Shown here piece after piece: positions 12,366-26,805 of a DNA stretch of 64,000 bases. The stretch comes from Anisodus tanguticus (lineage: Eukaryota > Streptophyta > Magnoliopsida > Solanales > Solanaceae). The position numbers and the translations under genes were made by a program. Numbering within the stretch: the first letter of the stretch is position 1; each line of letters begins with the position of its first letter. Where the stretch lies: assembly GCA_034509755.1 (NCBI GenBank), contig JAVYJV010000047.1, positions 124,001 through 188,000 of the forward strand. Reading direction: 5' to 3'. Under the pieces are notes generated by a model, which worked only from the letters and a program-made list of their open reading frames with translations, had not been told where the DNA came from and ran no database searches.

Positions 12366-15300
12366 CTAATGAATATTAACAAATTCATTTAAGAAATATG
12401 GTATAGGCTTTTTAATATGTTTTGATTGATTTTGATTTAATTTTCTGGCTGCTAAACATTTTAATGTTATATACTTTAATGGTTCAATTTTACTTTCTTT
12501 TATTGATAAAAGCTGCTTCATTGGCTGATTACCAGTTGAATTTGTTTGATCTAAATGTGCTCCATTGTTAAGTAAAAGATTAACAATTTTTTTATTATAA
12601 TTTGGTCTTATACATGCCAAATGCAAAGGTGCATTTATCATTTTATTAGTTAAATTAGGATTTGATCCACATTCTAAAAATAGTTTTGCTAATTCATAAT
12701 TAGGAAAAACTCCTTTAGGAGAATTAATTTCTGTTGATTTTAAAGCAGCACTTGTAGAAACTACCAAATGTAATAAAGTATCTCCTTGAGAAGTTCTAGG
12801 ATTTAAATTTACAAGTTTAATAACAATTTTTCTCATTTCTATTTCTTGACTATTTGTTTTTTTTATTTTATCTAAAACTAAAATAAGATTTATGATCATT
12901 TTTAATACTTCATCATATTCATCTTGTTGTTTCTTAAAAACAGGTTGTATTTTTAATAAGTCAATAATATATTCTAGCTGATGATATAAAATAAGTAATG
13001 TTTTATAAACATCTTGAAAACATAATTGATCATCATGAGTTTCTTCACTATAAATTAAATTTAAAAATAATCGAACTAATGCTTGAGCAGCAAAACCTGA
13101 TTCCGAATGAAAAATAGTGTCTTTTTTAATTCTTAGTTTTAAAGCATACTTCCATAAAACTATACAACGTTTATGTTGCAGATTATCTGCATAAGAAGCT
13201 CCTCTAAACATTAAACGAAATATTGTATTATTATGTTGATGTCCTAAAATTCGTTCACATATCAATAAACTTTGAATTCTTATTAAGTCAATATTTGTAC
13301 TAACTTCATCTAGTTCCTCAAAAGTTTGAAACTCAGTAATACCTAAATATACTTTTTTAGGTTCAACTAAATTTTTTTTAACAATTGGTAAAGGTTCAGA
13401 ATTCATTCGAATCATTAAACCTTTTCGCCAATAACTTAAAGCTTCTTGAACATCTTTCAATTCATCTAGAATTGAGCATCCCATTAATTCATAGGCGTTT
13501 GCTATTCTTTCGTTTGTATAATAAATATTTTTTATCAAAAAATTGAAAATATTAGTTTCTAATTTCAAACATGCTAAGCATAATGCATCCTCATCGTTAT
13601 GTGTTTTTATTGTGGGATCAGCACCATGTTTTAATAAAAGCACTAAAATAAATTAAATTTTAATTTTCAAGTTTAAAATTATTAAAAAAATAAAAATTAC
13701 CTGCTACTTCATAATGGTGTTCATAAATTGCATAATGCAATGCAGTTTTATTTTGAGAATCAGATGCATTAACATCTGCTCCATGTTCTAGTAAAAGCTC
13801 ACAAAGTTTATATGATGAAACAGAATTAATAAGACAATTTCCTCCGACTGAATTTGACTTTGATATATCTGCTCCATTTTCAATTAAAAATTTAACTATG
13901 TCATAATGAGCCATGTAACATGCTGATCGAACAACAGTACTCCCAGTATCAGAACATGAATTTATATTAACTTTGGCAACTTTTACAAGATATTTAACTA
14001 TACTTAAGTTACCTGAGACAGCTGCTGCCCATAGTGGTGTTACTCGATGAACAGTATTTTCATCTAAAACTTCATAAATACCAATTTGTTCAGGATCTGC
14101 ATCACAACTTTCTATTAAAAATTTTACCATTTCTAAGTTACCTTTTTTACATGCTAAAAATAATGCAGGACAACCATCTTTAACTCGAGAAACAAGTTCT
14201 TTACGTTCTGATCGTGGTAATTTTTCAATTTTATATTTCAAAGACAATGATAAATCTTTATTAGAATATGAATAACGCAATTCTTGGAAAATTTCATCTA
14301 ACAATATATCTTTTAAATTGAATGGATCAAGATTTTCTATTTAATTGATAGAATAATTATGGAAATTAATTTTAATTTATTTTTTAAAAGAGTTAAATTT
14401 ACCTGAAATCCAAATGCTATAAGGATGGTTTAAGTTTTTGACAAAGCAAAATACTCTGAAAAAAAAATTATTAATTAGCTTTAAATTATTAAATATATTT
14501 TTTCAAAAAAAATCAAGTTTAAGAAAATTTATTAAACGTGGTTGTGAAAAATGATTCAAATTTAAAAACAAACCTTGAACAAAAAGTCAAGATTATGAAT
14601 ACTTTTTAATTAAAATTTATCTTTCAGCATTAAGAAACTTGTACAAAATCAATGAATAACCTTAGTTTGTTTTTGATTTACAAATTTTTTTTAATTTTAA
14701 AAAATTCCTTTTGGTTTCATATTTATTATTTGAAATTTAAACCGAATAAGAATATTTTTTCGAATAATTAGTTTAAATATACGAAATATATTTTAAGTTA
14801 GAATTAATTCTATTTATAAGTTAAGAAAACCTGTTTACCTTGTTTAAGCTTTTATTATAAAACTTTAATAACTAAAATCATGGCAAAAAAAATCATTAAA
14901 AATAATTTAAAGAAAAAATTTATCTTCTAATTTTGAAACTTTGTCTACTCTTAATTTAAGGCTTCATATATCTGATTTTTTTTCAATATTTAATTTGAAG
15001 CAGTTAAAATCAATTTTTCAGATGTTCAAGTTTATTAAAAAGTTTTGAATTAAAGCTAATTATAATTAAATTATTTTAATTATAAAAATTCAAAAAAGAA
15101 AAGCTGTTTATTGTCAAAATCAATCAAGCTTTTTTTAAAAAGGCTTAACTTAAAAATTTCCAAAAGAATAAAATTGATTCTTATTTGAACTAATTTTTAT
15201 AAAGATTTTTGAAATTTTAATTTATTTACATTCTTAAGCTTTAATCAAACTTGTAAATTTTCAAATAACACTTTATGCAACTTGATACAATATTATTAAA

Positions 15301-15658
15301 ATTTAAATTCTCCTGTTAGACATTCAACTTAAACGTAAAAAAAAAAAGACAATAAACTGCTTTGATCTTTGATTAGTTTGAACTTTAAAAAGAGAAACTT
15401 GACTTTTTTTTTGATATTTACTGCAAAAATCATATTTTTTTAAACTACTTCAATAATCAAATTGATAACTATTAAAAAATAAAAAGATTTTCATTAAAAC
15501 AATTAATCTCTTTTGAAATGAATTAATTATTTTGACCAATAATTAAATGATTCAATTTAAATAAGTCATTAAATTTAAAGACTGTTAATTTAAAAGGTTT
15601 AAAAGTTTTGTAATAAAAAAATAGAAAAAAAGACTTACTTTTCCATTGTATCCAACAT
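12366..15658 (-). CDS. FEM1: FEM1-family ankyrin-repeat substrate receptor of CUL2 ubiquitin ligase
   Basis: Four exons (15639-15658, 14403-14455, 13701-14336, 12366-13642) join in phase to 1986 nt, 661 aa, in the FEM1 range. FEM1 proteins recognise C-terminal degrons for CRL2. Ankyrin repeats fill roughly residues 60-260 (CPALFLACKKGNLEMVKFL, TPLWAAAVSGNLSIVKYL, LLLEHGADVNASDSQNKTAL). The TPR-like middle has ALSYWRKGLMIRMN, RERILG-like CERILGHQHN and RGASYADNLQHKRCIVLWKY. Two more ankyrins follow (GDTLLHLVV, NAPLHLACI). The VHL/BC-box-like TLKCLAARKLNQNQ and the terminal LNEFVNIH close the protein. Exons 1 and 2 (residues 1-25) rest on splice signals and phase only and are less certain. Intron 1 is 1183 bp, long for this genome. 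Which FEM1 paralogue (A, B or C) this is cannot be settled by eye. Confidence 0.93.
14456..15638 (-). other. Long first intron of FEM1
   Basis: A 1183 bp intron with GTAAGT donor and TTTTTTTTCAG acceptor, compared with 40-110 bp for most introns here. It is plain A/T-rich sequence and I see no nested gene or repeat. Confidence 0.6.
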
Positions 15659-18600
15659 TTTTGTTTGATCAATAATGAACTATTTGCTTTCACCAATCAA
15701 TTATTTGCAACATTGAATACCAATGCTTAAAAACAAAAAAAAAGATAATTGAAAAAGATTGTTTTTAAAAAAAATTTTTTTAAAAAAGCAATAAAAATTC
15801 AACTTAAAAACCAAATTGTATCAAATTTTTAAATATTTTTTTATTGAATTCACAGTTCGATAATCTTTTAAAAAATCTTTTCCTATTTTTAAAAGTATAG
15901 ATTTCTTCTTTGACAAACTATTATCTAAAAAATATCTATTAGAGCTTTTAAAATGTATCAATTAAAATACTTCCGTTTCAATTTAAACTTATTTTTAACT
16001 AAAGCGTTTAAATTTAAAAAAAATTTTTTTTTTTTTAAACCAAAAGCATAATTGAAAAACTGTTATTTTAATTATCTAATATTAAGTTATCATTTAAAAA
16101 GAAAAATAAAACATACTTGATTTAGACTCGTCTTTAAATAAAAAAAAAATTTTTTAAAGTTGCAGATATGTCAATTCTGTAAAAAAAAAAATGATTATAA
16201 AACGAAGAAAGAAATTTTTTGTTAAAAAATAAGTTTTTTAAGCAAATTTAAAAGTAAATATTTTATACTTTCGATTGTATCATCATTATTAGCAAAGCAT
16301 AACAAGATTAGAGAATAATTTCTCACTATTTATTTAAATTGTTTACTAAGATAAATTAATTAGGTTTTTATTTAACTATTAGTTTAGATTACAGGTGTAA
16401 CAAAAAATAAAAACGTTTTTTTCTAATATTTTACCTTCAATATTCAAAAAAAAAACATTCAAATTAAAAAAAAAAATTCAAATTCAAAAAAAAACCTTTT
16501 GTTGATAATAAAGAATTTTTTTAATTAATTTAAATAATTTGAGAAAAAAATGAATTTCATAGAGAATAAATTCAATTAAAATTAATAAATAAACTTTTTA
16601 GTATTAAACAAACAAAGAAAAAAAATGAAACAAAAACCAAGTAAAGTCCAAATTATTATCTTTTATAAATAAATCGAATTATTAAAACAAATATTTTGAA
16701 AAACTATTCTAAAACAAGTAAATCTCATTAGATTATGTATCGAATAAACACAATCAATATATATCTTAATAAGAACTTAATTATTTTTAAATTTGTTTGT
16801 TCTAAAAACCAATAATAAACTTAAAAATATTTTAACACACTAAATTTAGATAAACATAAATTAAACAAAAAAATTTTTAGTCTATTTTTAACTTAATTAT
16901 ACAAGTGAAAAATAACAAAATTTTATTTTAACATGATATTTAAAACGATAATGTTTTATTCAAAAAAAAAAAAGATTCTTTAAATATTGTGGAAAACTTA
17001 AAACTAGAAAGTTATGAAATATACATAAAACTAAATTAAGTTAAACTTTAAAAAAAAAAAGTTAAAAAACTTATGCTGGTGTATTGAGCATGATCAAAAA
17101 TATAAAAAAAAATTGTTGCTTTAATATATCTAGTATAAAATGAAATAAATTAATTTAAACTATTAAACAATATTTAGAAAACTCAAAATTATTTAAATTT
17201 GTTTAAATTAAAAACTACGTAGTATGAGTTTTATTAAATTTTTTTTTTTTGTAAACTGTTTTTTCATTGAAAAAGTTTTTACACTTTTTTGATAATTGAA
17301 GATGAACTCAAACACTTATAAAATAGATATATTTTTTTATTGCTTTAAATAATTATCCTTTTGATTTAAAAAAACATTTCTAATGTTTATTCTATTTTAT
17401 TATATTAAAAGAAAATAGTTTAGATGAAAATTAGGTTAAAAATTACTTTATAGATAAAAACTTTTAAATCAACGTTTAAATCAAATTTATATTGATTAAA
17501 TATTGGATAATTTATTTTTAAAAAGTTTCTAAACAGTTTAGTTTAAAAATTGAATTTAATGAATAAATTTGTTTAGTTTAATTAACAAAAAAATAAATAA
17601 ATCAAACTTAATAAACTAGAGTTTAATATTTTTTTTCATAAAAATATCAGATTGTATTTAAAGATTAAAGTTATTAAAATAAACAATTTTAGGTATTTTA
17701 AGAAAAATTTAAAAATAAACAATTTTTTATGAAATCAAGTAACATTTAATTTAACGTAGTTTTTAAAAGTTAACTAAAATTGTTTACATTTTCAAAAATT
17801 AAACTTGAATGTCAAATTTGTTTAGGATAAAAACAAAACTTACAATTGTGATTTTTAAACTTTTAAGAATAAATCGAAAAAAAACAAGATAAAAATCTTA
17901 AGAAATAAATTTTAAAATATAGTTGAATAGATTCTTAAGTTAAAGCTTTCCTAATTTACGATTGATCCGTTTTTATATTAAAACTTTTTTTGAACAATAT
18001 TAAATTTTTATTTATTTATTAAACTTGAATTATTAGTAAACATTATTATAAAAGAAAAAGGTTATTAAATTTTGAAAAAATAATATTTCAATGAAGGGCT
18101 ATTAACTGAAATTTACTTTTAAAAATTTTTCTTTTTTGAACAATATAACACTGTTATTAAATTTTTTTTAGATAAACTTGGACAATTATTAAAACTTTTA
18201 ACAAAAGAAAATTTAAATTTTTTATCTTTGACATAAAAAAAATAGTTAATTTATTTTGATTAATTCAAATTGCTTCTTGATTTTTTTTAATTAAAAAGGA
18301 ATTAACTTTAAAAAAAAAACATGTAGTGGATGATAATTTGAAATCATTTAATTAAAAATTTTATTTTAAAACCAGGATTTAGAAAAAAATATAAAAATTC
18401 AATGAATTTTCAAAATTCTTAAACAAAATTTCTAAACAAAAAAAATTTTCAGCTTAAAGTGTTAATAAAAAAACTAACAATTAATAAATTTTGTATTTTT
18501 TTTTTTAACAAAAACAAAACTCTTTCAATTTAAGAAAATTCATGAAAAAACAAATTATTTTTATTTCTCTTAAAAACACAACTGAAAAACAAATATAAAG

Positions 18601-20070
18601 AAACATTTCTCAAAAAAAAAAAAAAAAAAAAAATTTTTTTCTTTTAAAAAAGAAAAGTAAACGAAAAATTTTTTAAAATTAGAAAAAAAAAAGATTTTTT
18701 TCTTAAGACAAAAACAAACTTACTATAATATTTATTTTAGTCAAAATTTTAAAACTTAAATTAAGATAAAAAAAATTTGAACTCTTAAAATAGAAATAAA
18801 ACTGTATTTAAAATTACAAGATAAAAGTAGAATGTTAAAAACCAGGAAGAAGAACAGCTGATAGTTGTAAACAAAAGACTACTTTTTCTGGTTCTGAAGT
18901 CAACATATAGTAAAGTACCGAAATATATTGCAATAGCAATAATTTATATTCAAAAGAAGTCTTATTAAAAAAATAACAAGTTCAAAAATTTCATAAAAAA
19001 GTAACCAAATCATTTTAAGTGAATTTAAATTAAAAAAATTTTATTGAAAAAATTTAAAAAAAAGAAATTAGAATTTGAGATTTATATTAATTAAAGTTCA
19101 AATAAAAGTCGCATTTAATTTTTTTAAAACAAACATCAATATATTTAAGAAAATTAGCATACCAATTAAAATCCTTTTTGATAATTAGATATAAATTGAT
19201 TGTTAAACAATAAAAAAATTCTTTGTTTTTATTTCAAATTTTACACATAGTTTATTTACAATTAAGTAAAATAATTAATCTTTTGATGGAATTGAGAACC
19301 AAATTTCGTTTAAAAAAAATTATAAAAAAGGTTGAACTTTAGTAAGTTCATTAACATTGAGTTTAGGTAGTTTTAAACAAGAATTATATTTAAAAAAAAT
19401 GTATTAACTTAACACAAAAATAAAAATTTAGATAATCAATTGAGGAACAATTAAAAAAATAAATAGATAAAAATAAGATGATATTTAATTTTTTTGATAC
19501 AAAAAAAACTAAAGTAGCACTATGAATACAATTTAAAATCAACTATAAAAAAAAAAAATTTTTTTTATACAAAAAAAGCTTTTTCGTTTAAAGACCTTGA
19601 ACATTCAATTTTGTTAATTGTTCTTTAAAAATCTTGTTCTCAAACTCAAATGCAAAACTAAATTTTCACTTTTATTTACAAAAGTAATTACTATATCTGC
19701 AAAATAAAGGCAGTATTTAGTTTCTATTAAGTAAGCTCAGTAAATGAACTTAATTTTAACATTGACTTTGAAAGTAAAAAGCTTTAAGATCAAATCAGTC
19801 ATAAATAGATTAGCCTTTTATAAATACAGTTTTTATAAACTTTAATTTAAAAGGATAAAAATTTTTCTATAGTCAAACCTTAAGAAAAGTTGATTGAAAG
19901 AACTTTCATTCTATGGCACAATTATAAATTTTTTTTTCATTTTTTTTTAGAAAAATCTTTATTAAGCTTTTACAAAAATATATTATGTTGATTTATGATG
20001 GTTTTGATTAAAAAAAATTCAAATAAATTTGATAATTTGTCAAAAATAAACAAAATATACAGTTTAACTC
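15659..20070. other. 4.4 kb A/T-rich gene desert
   Basis: Upstream of FEM1 and downstream of NOP56, so it should hold the FEM1 promoter near 15660-16000. I find no family-like reading frame of useful length on either strand and no tRNA-like or repeat structure beyond homopolymers. A run of about 21 A at 18611 is the longest. A patch with more G and C at 18841-18905 contains AAGAAGAACAGCTGATAG, with an E-box core CAGCTG. Nothing further can be said. Confidence 0.6.
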
Positions 20071-21521
20071 TTAAACTTCAACCATAGATTCTTCTTCCGT
20101 CTTCATTTTTTTATCTTTTTTAGCTTTTTTCTTTTCTTTTTTACGCTTTTTAGCATCTGAAACTTGTTGTTGATAATCTTCAATTACTTCTTTCATTGAA
20201 TCTAAATTACTTTTCGGATAAGTTCCTTTTTTAAAGAATTCTAATTTTTCTTCTATTTGAGTTTTTAATTTTTCTCCAAAAACAGATGTTTGATTTTCTA
20301 AGAAATAATCAATTCTAGATGCTACACCACATTTATTAGCTAACAATCTTGAAACTTTTCCTTTGATTGTTTGATCAGCTTTACCAATAAATGTGGAATG
20401 GAAAATTAAACCATATTTAGGTGTACCAACACGTTTTTTCAAAGCTCTAAATAATGATTTTTCTGCACCTAATACTTGAATTGTAGATGCAGGGCATTTA
20501 GCTAAATTAACTAAACTTCCAGCTTTAGATATTAAACGAGCTCCTAATGTTTCTCCTATTAAAGCAGATAAATTAGGTGCAATTGTGTTCATTTTTTTAA
20601 CCATATATTCCATCAATTGATTTTTATATTCTGTTAAATTAATTACTTTATTAGCAAAAGAGGAAATATTAATTAAATCAATAGAAGAAATTTCCATTCC
20701 CATTGATGTTTTTGAGGAACTTATTATGTTTTGAGCAACTTTAGGATCATCTAAAACATTTTCTAATTGAGATAATGTTTCTCCTTCATCATCTATTTCT
20801 TTACGGTTGCCAATTATTTTAGCAACTTGAGCGAATACATAATTATCTTTAGCTAATTTTGATAATTCTGGGAAATGATATGAATACCATTCTTTCAAAC
20901 GCATAGAATAAACATTTAAATCTTTTTCTAATTGATCAAGAAGTGCAATTGCTTGAATAATCATATTATCAACTCTTTTTACATTAAACTTAACTTTACC
21001 TCTAGAAAAGTTACGACTTAAACTAACTTCAGCATTTAAAATATGATTTTCAGATAATTGTTCAATAAGCTTAGAAGCATGTGCACGAATTCCTCTGATA
21101 ATTTCTGGAACAGCATCAGTATGAATACAAGCTACACCTAATTGTTCTTGAATAGATGAACCTAATTTAGGATCTGCAACTCCTAATTGAAAACTTTGCT
21201 TTTTTTTTCCTTTAGGTAAATTGTTTTCTAAAAAAACACTTAATTCTTCAGTTAAACCACCATCTGAAAGAGCATTCATATTGTCTAATGCAGATTGAGC
21301 AGATTTAAAAGGACAGTAAGAAACTAACTGAACAATAGATTGAAATTTACTGAATGTCGACACAGATTTTTGAACAGAACTTTTAAGAGCAGAAATTTCT
21401 TCAAATTCTTTAACTCTAAAAAGAGAATACCCACTGGCATGTTCAAATAAAATGATTAATGTTCCCTGAAAAAAAATAAATTAAAATAAAAACAAAAAAA
21501 CTAATTCTAATTACATACCAT
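20071..21521 (-). CDS. NOP56: NOP56, box C/D snoRNP core protein
   Basis: Two exons (21519-21521 and 20071-21465) give 465 aa. NOP56 with NOP58, fibrillarin and SNU13 forms the box C/D RNP that guides rRNA 2'-O-methylation in the nucleolus. The N-terminal NOP5N domain reads GTLIILFEHASGYSLF, as in NOP56. A coiled-coil region follows, then the Nop domain with SSMGM-type SKTSMGMEISSIDLINI, APNLSALIGETLGARLI and TPKYGLIFHSTFIG. The tail is Lys-rich from about residue 430, nucleolar type, and shorter than in vertebrates (human 594 aa). VLGAEKSLFRALK and FPELSKL favour NOP56 over NOP58. The first coding exon is just the start codon, followed directly by donor GTATGT. This is supported by an in-frame join to the conserved second residue onward. 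Confidence 0.97.
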
Positions 21522-22217
21522 TTTAGTATTTATTTAAATTATATTAAAATAGCTTGATAAAATTTAAAAATAAAAACCATGTGCAACCAAAAAATTTTGT
21601 AATGTTAAAAATAAAGTGAAAATAGCTTATTTTTACACATGTATAAAGTTAACACTACCTAACTTCAAAATAAAACAACAAAATATAAATGAAATAATGC
21701 GCGCTAAAAACAAAAAATTCAAAAAAAATGTTTGAAAAAAACTTTAAATATTAGTTTTAGCTAATATTTGAGAAAGTTGTATATAAAAATGGCTTTTAAT
21801 TAAGAATTTTTCAAATCACTATATTTTTAAAATTGCTCAATAAAATTTTTATTAAGTTGATAATTATTTACAAATTATTATTTTATTAGCTAAAAACTTA
21901 AAATTATACAAAATACACACTTTTACAATATTCTGTTTTTAAAAATTTAATTTTGATAAAAACAAAAAGGTATTTTCAGTATCTCATATTAATTATGATA
22001 AAGAATTAAAATTAACAATAAGAAATTAGTTTTAAACAATCAAAAATAATTAATAGGGGGATTTCATAATAAAAAAAATAGAAAAAAAACTTTTTCAAAA
22101 TTTAAATTTTTTTCAGACTGTTTAAAAATAATTCTAAAACAAGTTAAAAAATATTCCTTAATAAAGACTTTTAAATTGATAAAAATTGATAAAATACAGT
22201 TTCTGAAAAAAAAAACT
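21522..22217. other. Intergenic stretch between NOP56 start and MAST stop
   Basis: About 700 bp that should hold the NOP56 promoter and the MAST 3' end. A GC-bearing word AATAATGCGCGCTAAAA lies near 21692-21708. The frame at 22064-22270 on the minus strand overlaps the MAST end in another frame and is low complexity, so I do not call it. Confidence 0.5.
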
Positions 22218-25200
22218 TCAATAACGATTAGTTTTTTGTTTGGAAACACCATGACTAGAACTAGAATCATGTGATTTTTTGTTTAAACATGAGCTAAATT
22301 TACAATAATTTGAATCTAAGCTCGTTTCAGAATTATTATCATCAGATTCAATTACTGGAGATTGAGCTATATTTTTTGTTTTGTGTTTATTAGATGAACA
22401 AGGAACTGTTATACATGGTGATAAAACTTGATTATTTGAAGATCCACTTGAAGAACTAGAAGGTTTAAGTGTATTATTTGAATTACAATTATTAAATTGT
22501 AATTGACAATGTGTTGAGCTATTTTGACGATGATTATGACGATGATATTGTTGAGAATGACGATAATTTGTTTGTTGACCATTATTTGAAAAAGCAAGTG
22601 GTGATGGTGATCTGGTTGGGGATTCTGTAACTAAATTAGAACCAGAGCTTGAATTTAAACAAGCAGAAGAAGGTGAACTTGTACGTGCAAGTGGACTTAA
22701 AGGAATATTACCACAGCTTTTTCGTCTTGGAGATCTAAAAGTTTGAACTAATTTATGTTTTAACCCATGTAATGTGTTTGGTCTACTATACTGAGAAGAT
22801 TGAATTATTTGAGATTTGTTATTAGAAACTGGTGTTGAAAAATTTGAATTGTTATTCAAATTTCTAGAAAAATAAGATGAGTTTAATTCAGGTGAATTAT
22901 TTTGAGATGGATCAAATGAACTTTGCTGATTTAAATTTATTTGTATTTTATCTTCTTTATTCAAATGTTGAAATGATCTACTAGAAGTTATTTTAAAGTT
23001 CAAATCATCTTGCAAACAAACATTAGAACATGTTGGAATTAATTGTTGTATTTCTGCACTTGAACGTTTTGAACTTAATCTTCTAATCAAACTAGAACTT
23101 TTTCTTTTTTTTTCTGAATCATTTCTTTTTAATATTGTTGGGCTTAAAGTGTTTTGTTGCCCAGAATTAACTTCATTTGATGAATGCGTTAAACCAGAGT
23201 AAGATTTTTTATGTGAGTAAAAATGTTTATTTACACCAGTTCCTCGTTTAGCTAACCTAATTGCATTAGGATTACGTTTTCTACCACCACTTTTAATAGA
23301 TGTTGTTTCTAAAGGTGTTGTTCTTATTTGAATTGTATCACTACCAGATAAAACTAACTGTAAAACTTGATGATGAAGTAAACCTTGTAAAGGTTCTGAA
23401 TTAATATGTGTAATTAAATCACCAGTTTTTAAACCAGCTTCAAAAGCTGGAGAATTAGGTTCAACATTCATAACTAAATGATGAACTGTATATATATCTG
23501 AATCGCCATAATAAACACGGATTGCTTTAAATGAAAAACCAAAACCTCTATTACTTTTGCGCAAAATTACTGGAGGCTTTAATTTACAAAAATTGTTTAA
23601 GCTACTATTTAAATTTATGTCAGCTGACAATTTATCTGAGTTTTGTAATTTGTTAAAACTTTTACGTTTATTTATCAAATCGTGACTTGGAGAATTATCT
23701 CTTGAACTCGCACTTGAACAGTAAGGTGATCCAATTTGTCTTAATGAACTTTTTCTCAAATAGCCTGAGTGACGTGAAAACTGTTTAGATGGAGAGCTTT
23801 CTAACAAGTTTTTGCTCAATTTATTCTTATTTAATGCATTTCTAAATAAATCTGTTTGATCCTGAACTGTTAAAGAACTTTTGTTGCTATTACTTGCTAA
23901 ACAGTTTTCCTCATGCTCTAAATGCCTGTTATCTAATAATGTGAATCTTCGTTGAGTTTTAGGTTCAAAAATTATTTGAGATAAACCGGAAGCAGAAGCA
24001 GATTTTGTAACAGGTCTTATTTTTGTGAGTAAACTTAATTTATTTTCATCATAACTTTTATTTTCTTCACCAGAATTATCTTTTTCTTCATTATTTGAAT
24101 CATCTGGTGGAGTTTCTTTTATACTTGGTGTTAACGGCCTTTTTTCATTTTCTGATTGATTATTTTCTTCTGTTTTTAAATAATTTTCTTCTTTACTTTC
24201 CTTTATAGAATCAATTAATTTATCACTTGACTCTGTTTGGTTAGAATCAGTTACAAACTTTAATATATCTTTAATAGCTAATTGCTTATCAAAGGCTTCA
24301 TGAAGTTTATCTTTTTTACTACATGAACTATCTGTAGCTTCTTTTGAACTTTCATCATAATTTGATTCATTTATATGTTTATTAGTTGAGCTTTTTGAAC
24401 TAGAACTACTTTCATTTACAAAAATTTGGTTGGATTTACTATCATCTATACTGGATAAAATTTTTTCTTTTTCAATACTTTTTTCTAATTTAGAATAAAC
24501 TTTATGATATCTCGGAGAACAAGACGAAAAAGAAGAAAACAGAGGGCTATCATCAGAATCATTAAAGCCTTCTGAATCTTCTAAATCATGATTATATCTA
24601 TCTAGTCTTGTATCAAAATAACTAGTGTCATCTTCATCTATTAGTTGAGGTACGAATTCTGCTTTTTGTCTTAATAAGGCATCCCAATTTATACCATCAA
24701 AGAATGGATGGTCTTTAACTTCTGCAGCTCCTGATGTCCCTAATCGATCAATAGGGTTAGGCATTAAAAATTGTGTAATTAAAATTTTTGCCTCTTCAGG
24801 TAAAGGCCAATCTTCATTACTAGGCCATTCTATTTCATCATTAATTACATGAGAAAATAATTCTTCAGCTGTTTCTCCAAAAAATGGAACACAACCAATT
24901 AAAAATTCATATAAAATAATACCCATTGACCACCAATCAACTGGTTTTCCGTAACCTTGCCTTAAGATTACTTCAGGTGCAATATATTCTGGTGTTCCAT
25001 AAACTTGTTTATCATTGAATTGCTTTGTATCTTTATCTAAATAACCTTCATATAAATTTGTTGCTAAATTCATTAAACCAATTTTTGATAGACCAAAATC
25101 TGTTAACTTGATATGTCCTAATGCAGTGATTAAAAGATTATCTGGTTTAAGATCTCTATGAACTATTCCATATGAATGCAAATATTCAACAGCTAAAACA

Positions 25201-26805
25201 GTCTCTGCAAAATAAAATTTTGCTAAATCTACAGGCAACGGGCCCATGCTTTTCAATAAAGTGGCACAATCTCCCCCTTCTACATACTCCATAACCATAC
25301 ATAAATAAAGCTTTGTTTCAAAACTACAAAATAAACTAACAACAAAAGGATTGTCAGTGAAACACATAATATCACGTTCAGCAAATGCTTGTTCAATTTG
25401 ATTTCTTAAAGCTAAATTTTGCTTATTAATTTTTTTCATTGCAAATCTTTGATTAGTTTCTATGTGCTTAACTAAATATACAGCTCCATAAGCTCCATTA
25501 CTAATCAGTTTAATTGTCTCATAATCTTTTTCACTAGGTAATTTTACAAAACTGCTATTCTGACTATCTTCATTTTCAAGTTTACTTTGCTTATCTAAAT
25601 TATTTACATTTTCAAACAAGTGTTCATTCAATTGATTAAACTCAGTCAAAGGATCTTTTGTTAAACCTAGCTTATTGATTATATATTGAGGTAAATCTTT
25701 TTTAATTCCTTGAATCGTTTTAGCTTGTCCTTCTGCAGCTTCTAAAAACCTATAAAATTCCTCAGGATTAAATTCTAAACATTCTAAAAGACGTGCAGGT
25801 CTAGAAACAATAAGCATTAGCTGTTTAATTAATTTTTTTAAATGTTGAACTGCTGAACTTGATTTCTCTTTACTCTCTGTTAACAATTTTTCAAGACCTT
25901 CTGTCATTTCATAAAAATAATTGGATGTTAATAATTCATCTTTAGATTTTTGTAAACAATCTTTTGCCATTTCAATAGCTTGATGATGTACAAATCTTGT
26001 TACAGCATCAGATGCTATTTCTGGGATTAATTCAGGGTTGTCGTTAATGAATTTTTCTAATTTTTCGTTCATTTGTTTAATCGCATTTGGAAAACGTTCT
26101 TTATAAACATAACTCATTTGTACAAATCTATTTTCGATACCTGGAGATCTTATAGGACTGCTTAATGATCTACTACGACGTCTAAACGTTAATGTTCCTA
26201 GTTTTATAGGTGAACTTTGTGAATTTGAATAATTTAAATTTTCTTTACTAGTTGACAAATTTAAATTATTTTTACAATCAACTGCAGGAGATCTAACTGG
26301 ACTACTTAAAGATCTACTTCTTGGTCTAAAATATTGTGCAGTAGAAAGTAATCTATTATCTTCATCTAAGCTAGGATTACTATCATTACTTGAAAAATGC
26401 TGTGCAAGTGTATTTACTAATCCACTATGATATAATTTAGGAGATACACTTGAAACAGCTGAATAAGTTGATTGAGAGTTTGTTTGAGAATTAATATGAT
26501 GATAACTTCCATTTTGTAAACACAAACATGAATTATTTTCATCTATATTTAATGAACATTGTGACTAAAAAAATAAAAATAAAAATTGAAATAATTGAAA
26601 TGAAATAAAAAATTTTACATTTGAATTCATAGGTGTAATTGATCCAAATCCATAAGATGGTATTGACGCAACAGACCATCTTCTTCTTTCTTTTGCTTTT
26701 TGAAGAAAAGCCAAATGATATTGTAACGAATTGCCTAATGAAAAAAAATTAATAAGAATTTGTTATTCATTGAAAAAGTGAAAACTAACCATTTTTTTTT
26801 GGCAT
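22218..26805 (-). CDS. MAST: Microtubule-associated serine/threonine kinase (MAST)
   Basis: Three exons (26790-26805, 26619-26734, 22218-26564) give 1492 aa, MAST length. MAST proteins are AGC-type kinases that bind microtubules and PTEN-like partners through a PDZ domain. Domain order matches. The N-terminal KERRRWSVASIPSYGFGS and two RRSRSLSSPIRSPG-like motifs are MAST signatures. The DUF1908 helical region is at about residues 190-375. The kinase is at about 392-670, with glycine loop SNGAYGAVY, Lys in FAMKKI, catalytic VHRDLKPDN, DFG in KLTDFGLSK, and GTPEYIAPE. The PDZ domain is at about 1040-1130, starting RGFGFSFKAI. All catalytic residues are present. The C-terminal 350 residues are Ser/Asn-rich and look disordered. 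The last exon is 4347 nt with no intron, while the first coding exon is 16 nt. Confidence 0.97.

Noticed and set aside
20071..21521. NOP58 identity
   Set aside because: N-terminal LFEHASGYSLF and the VLGAEKSLFRALK context match NOP56; NOP58 has a different N-terminus.
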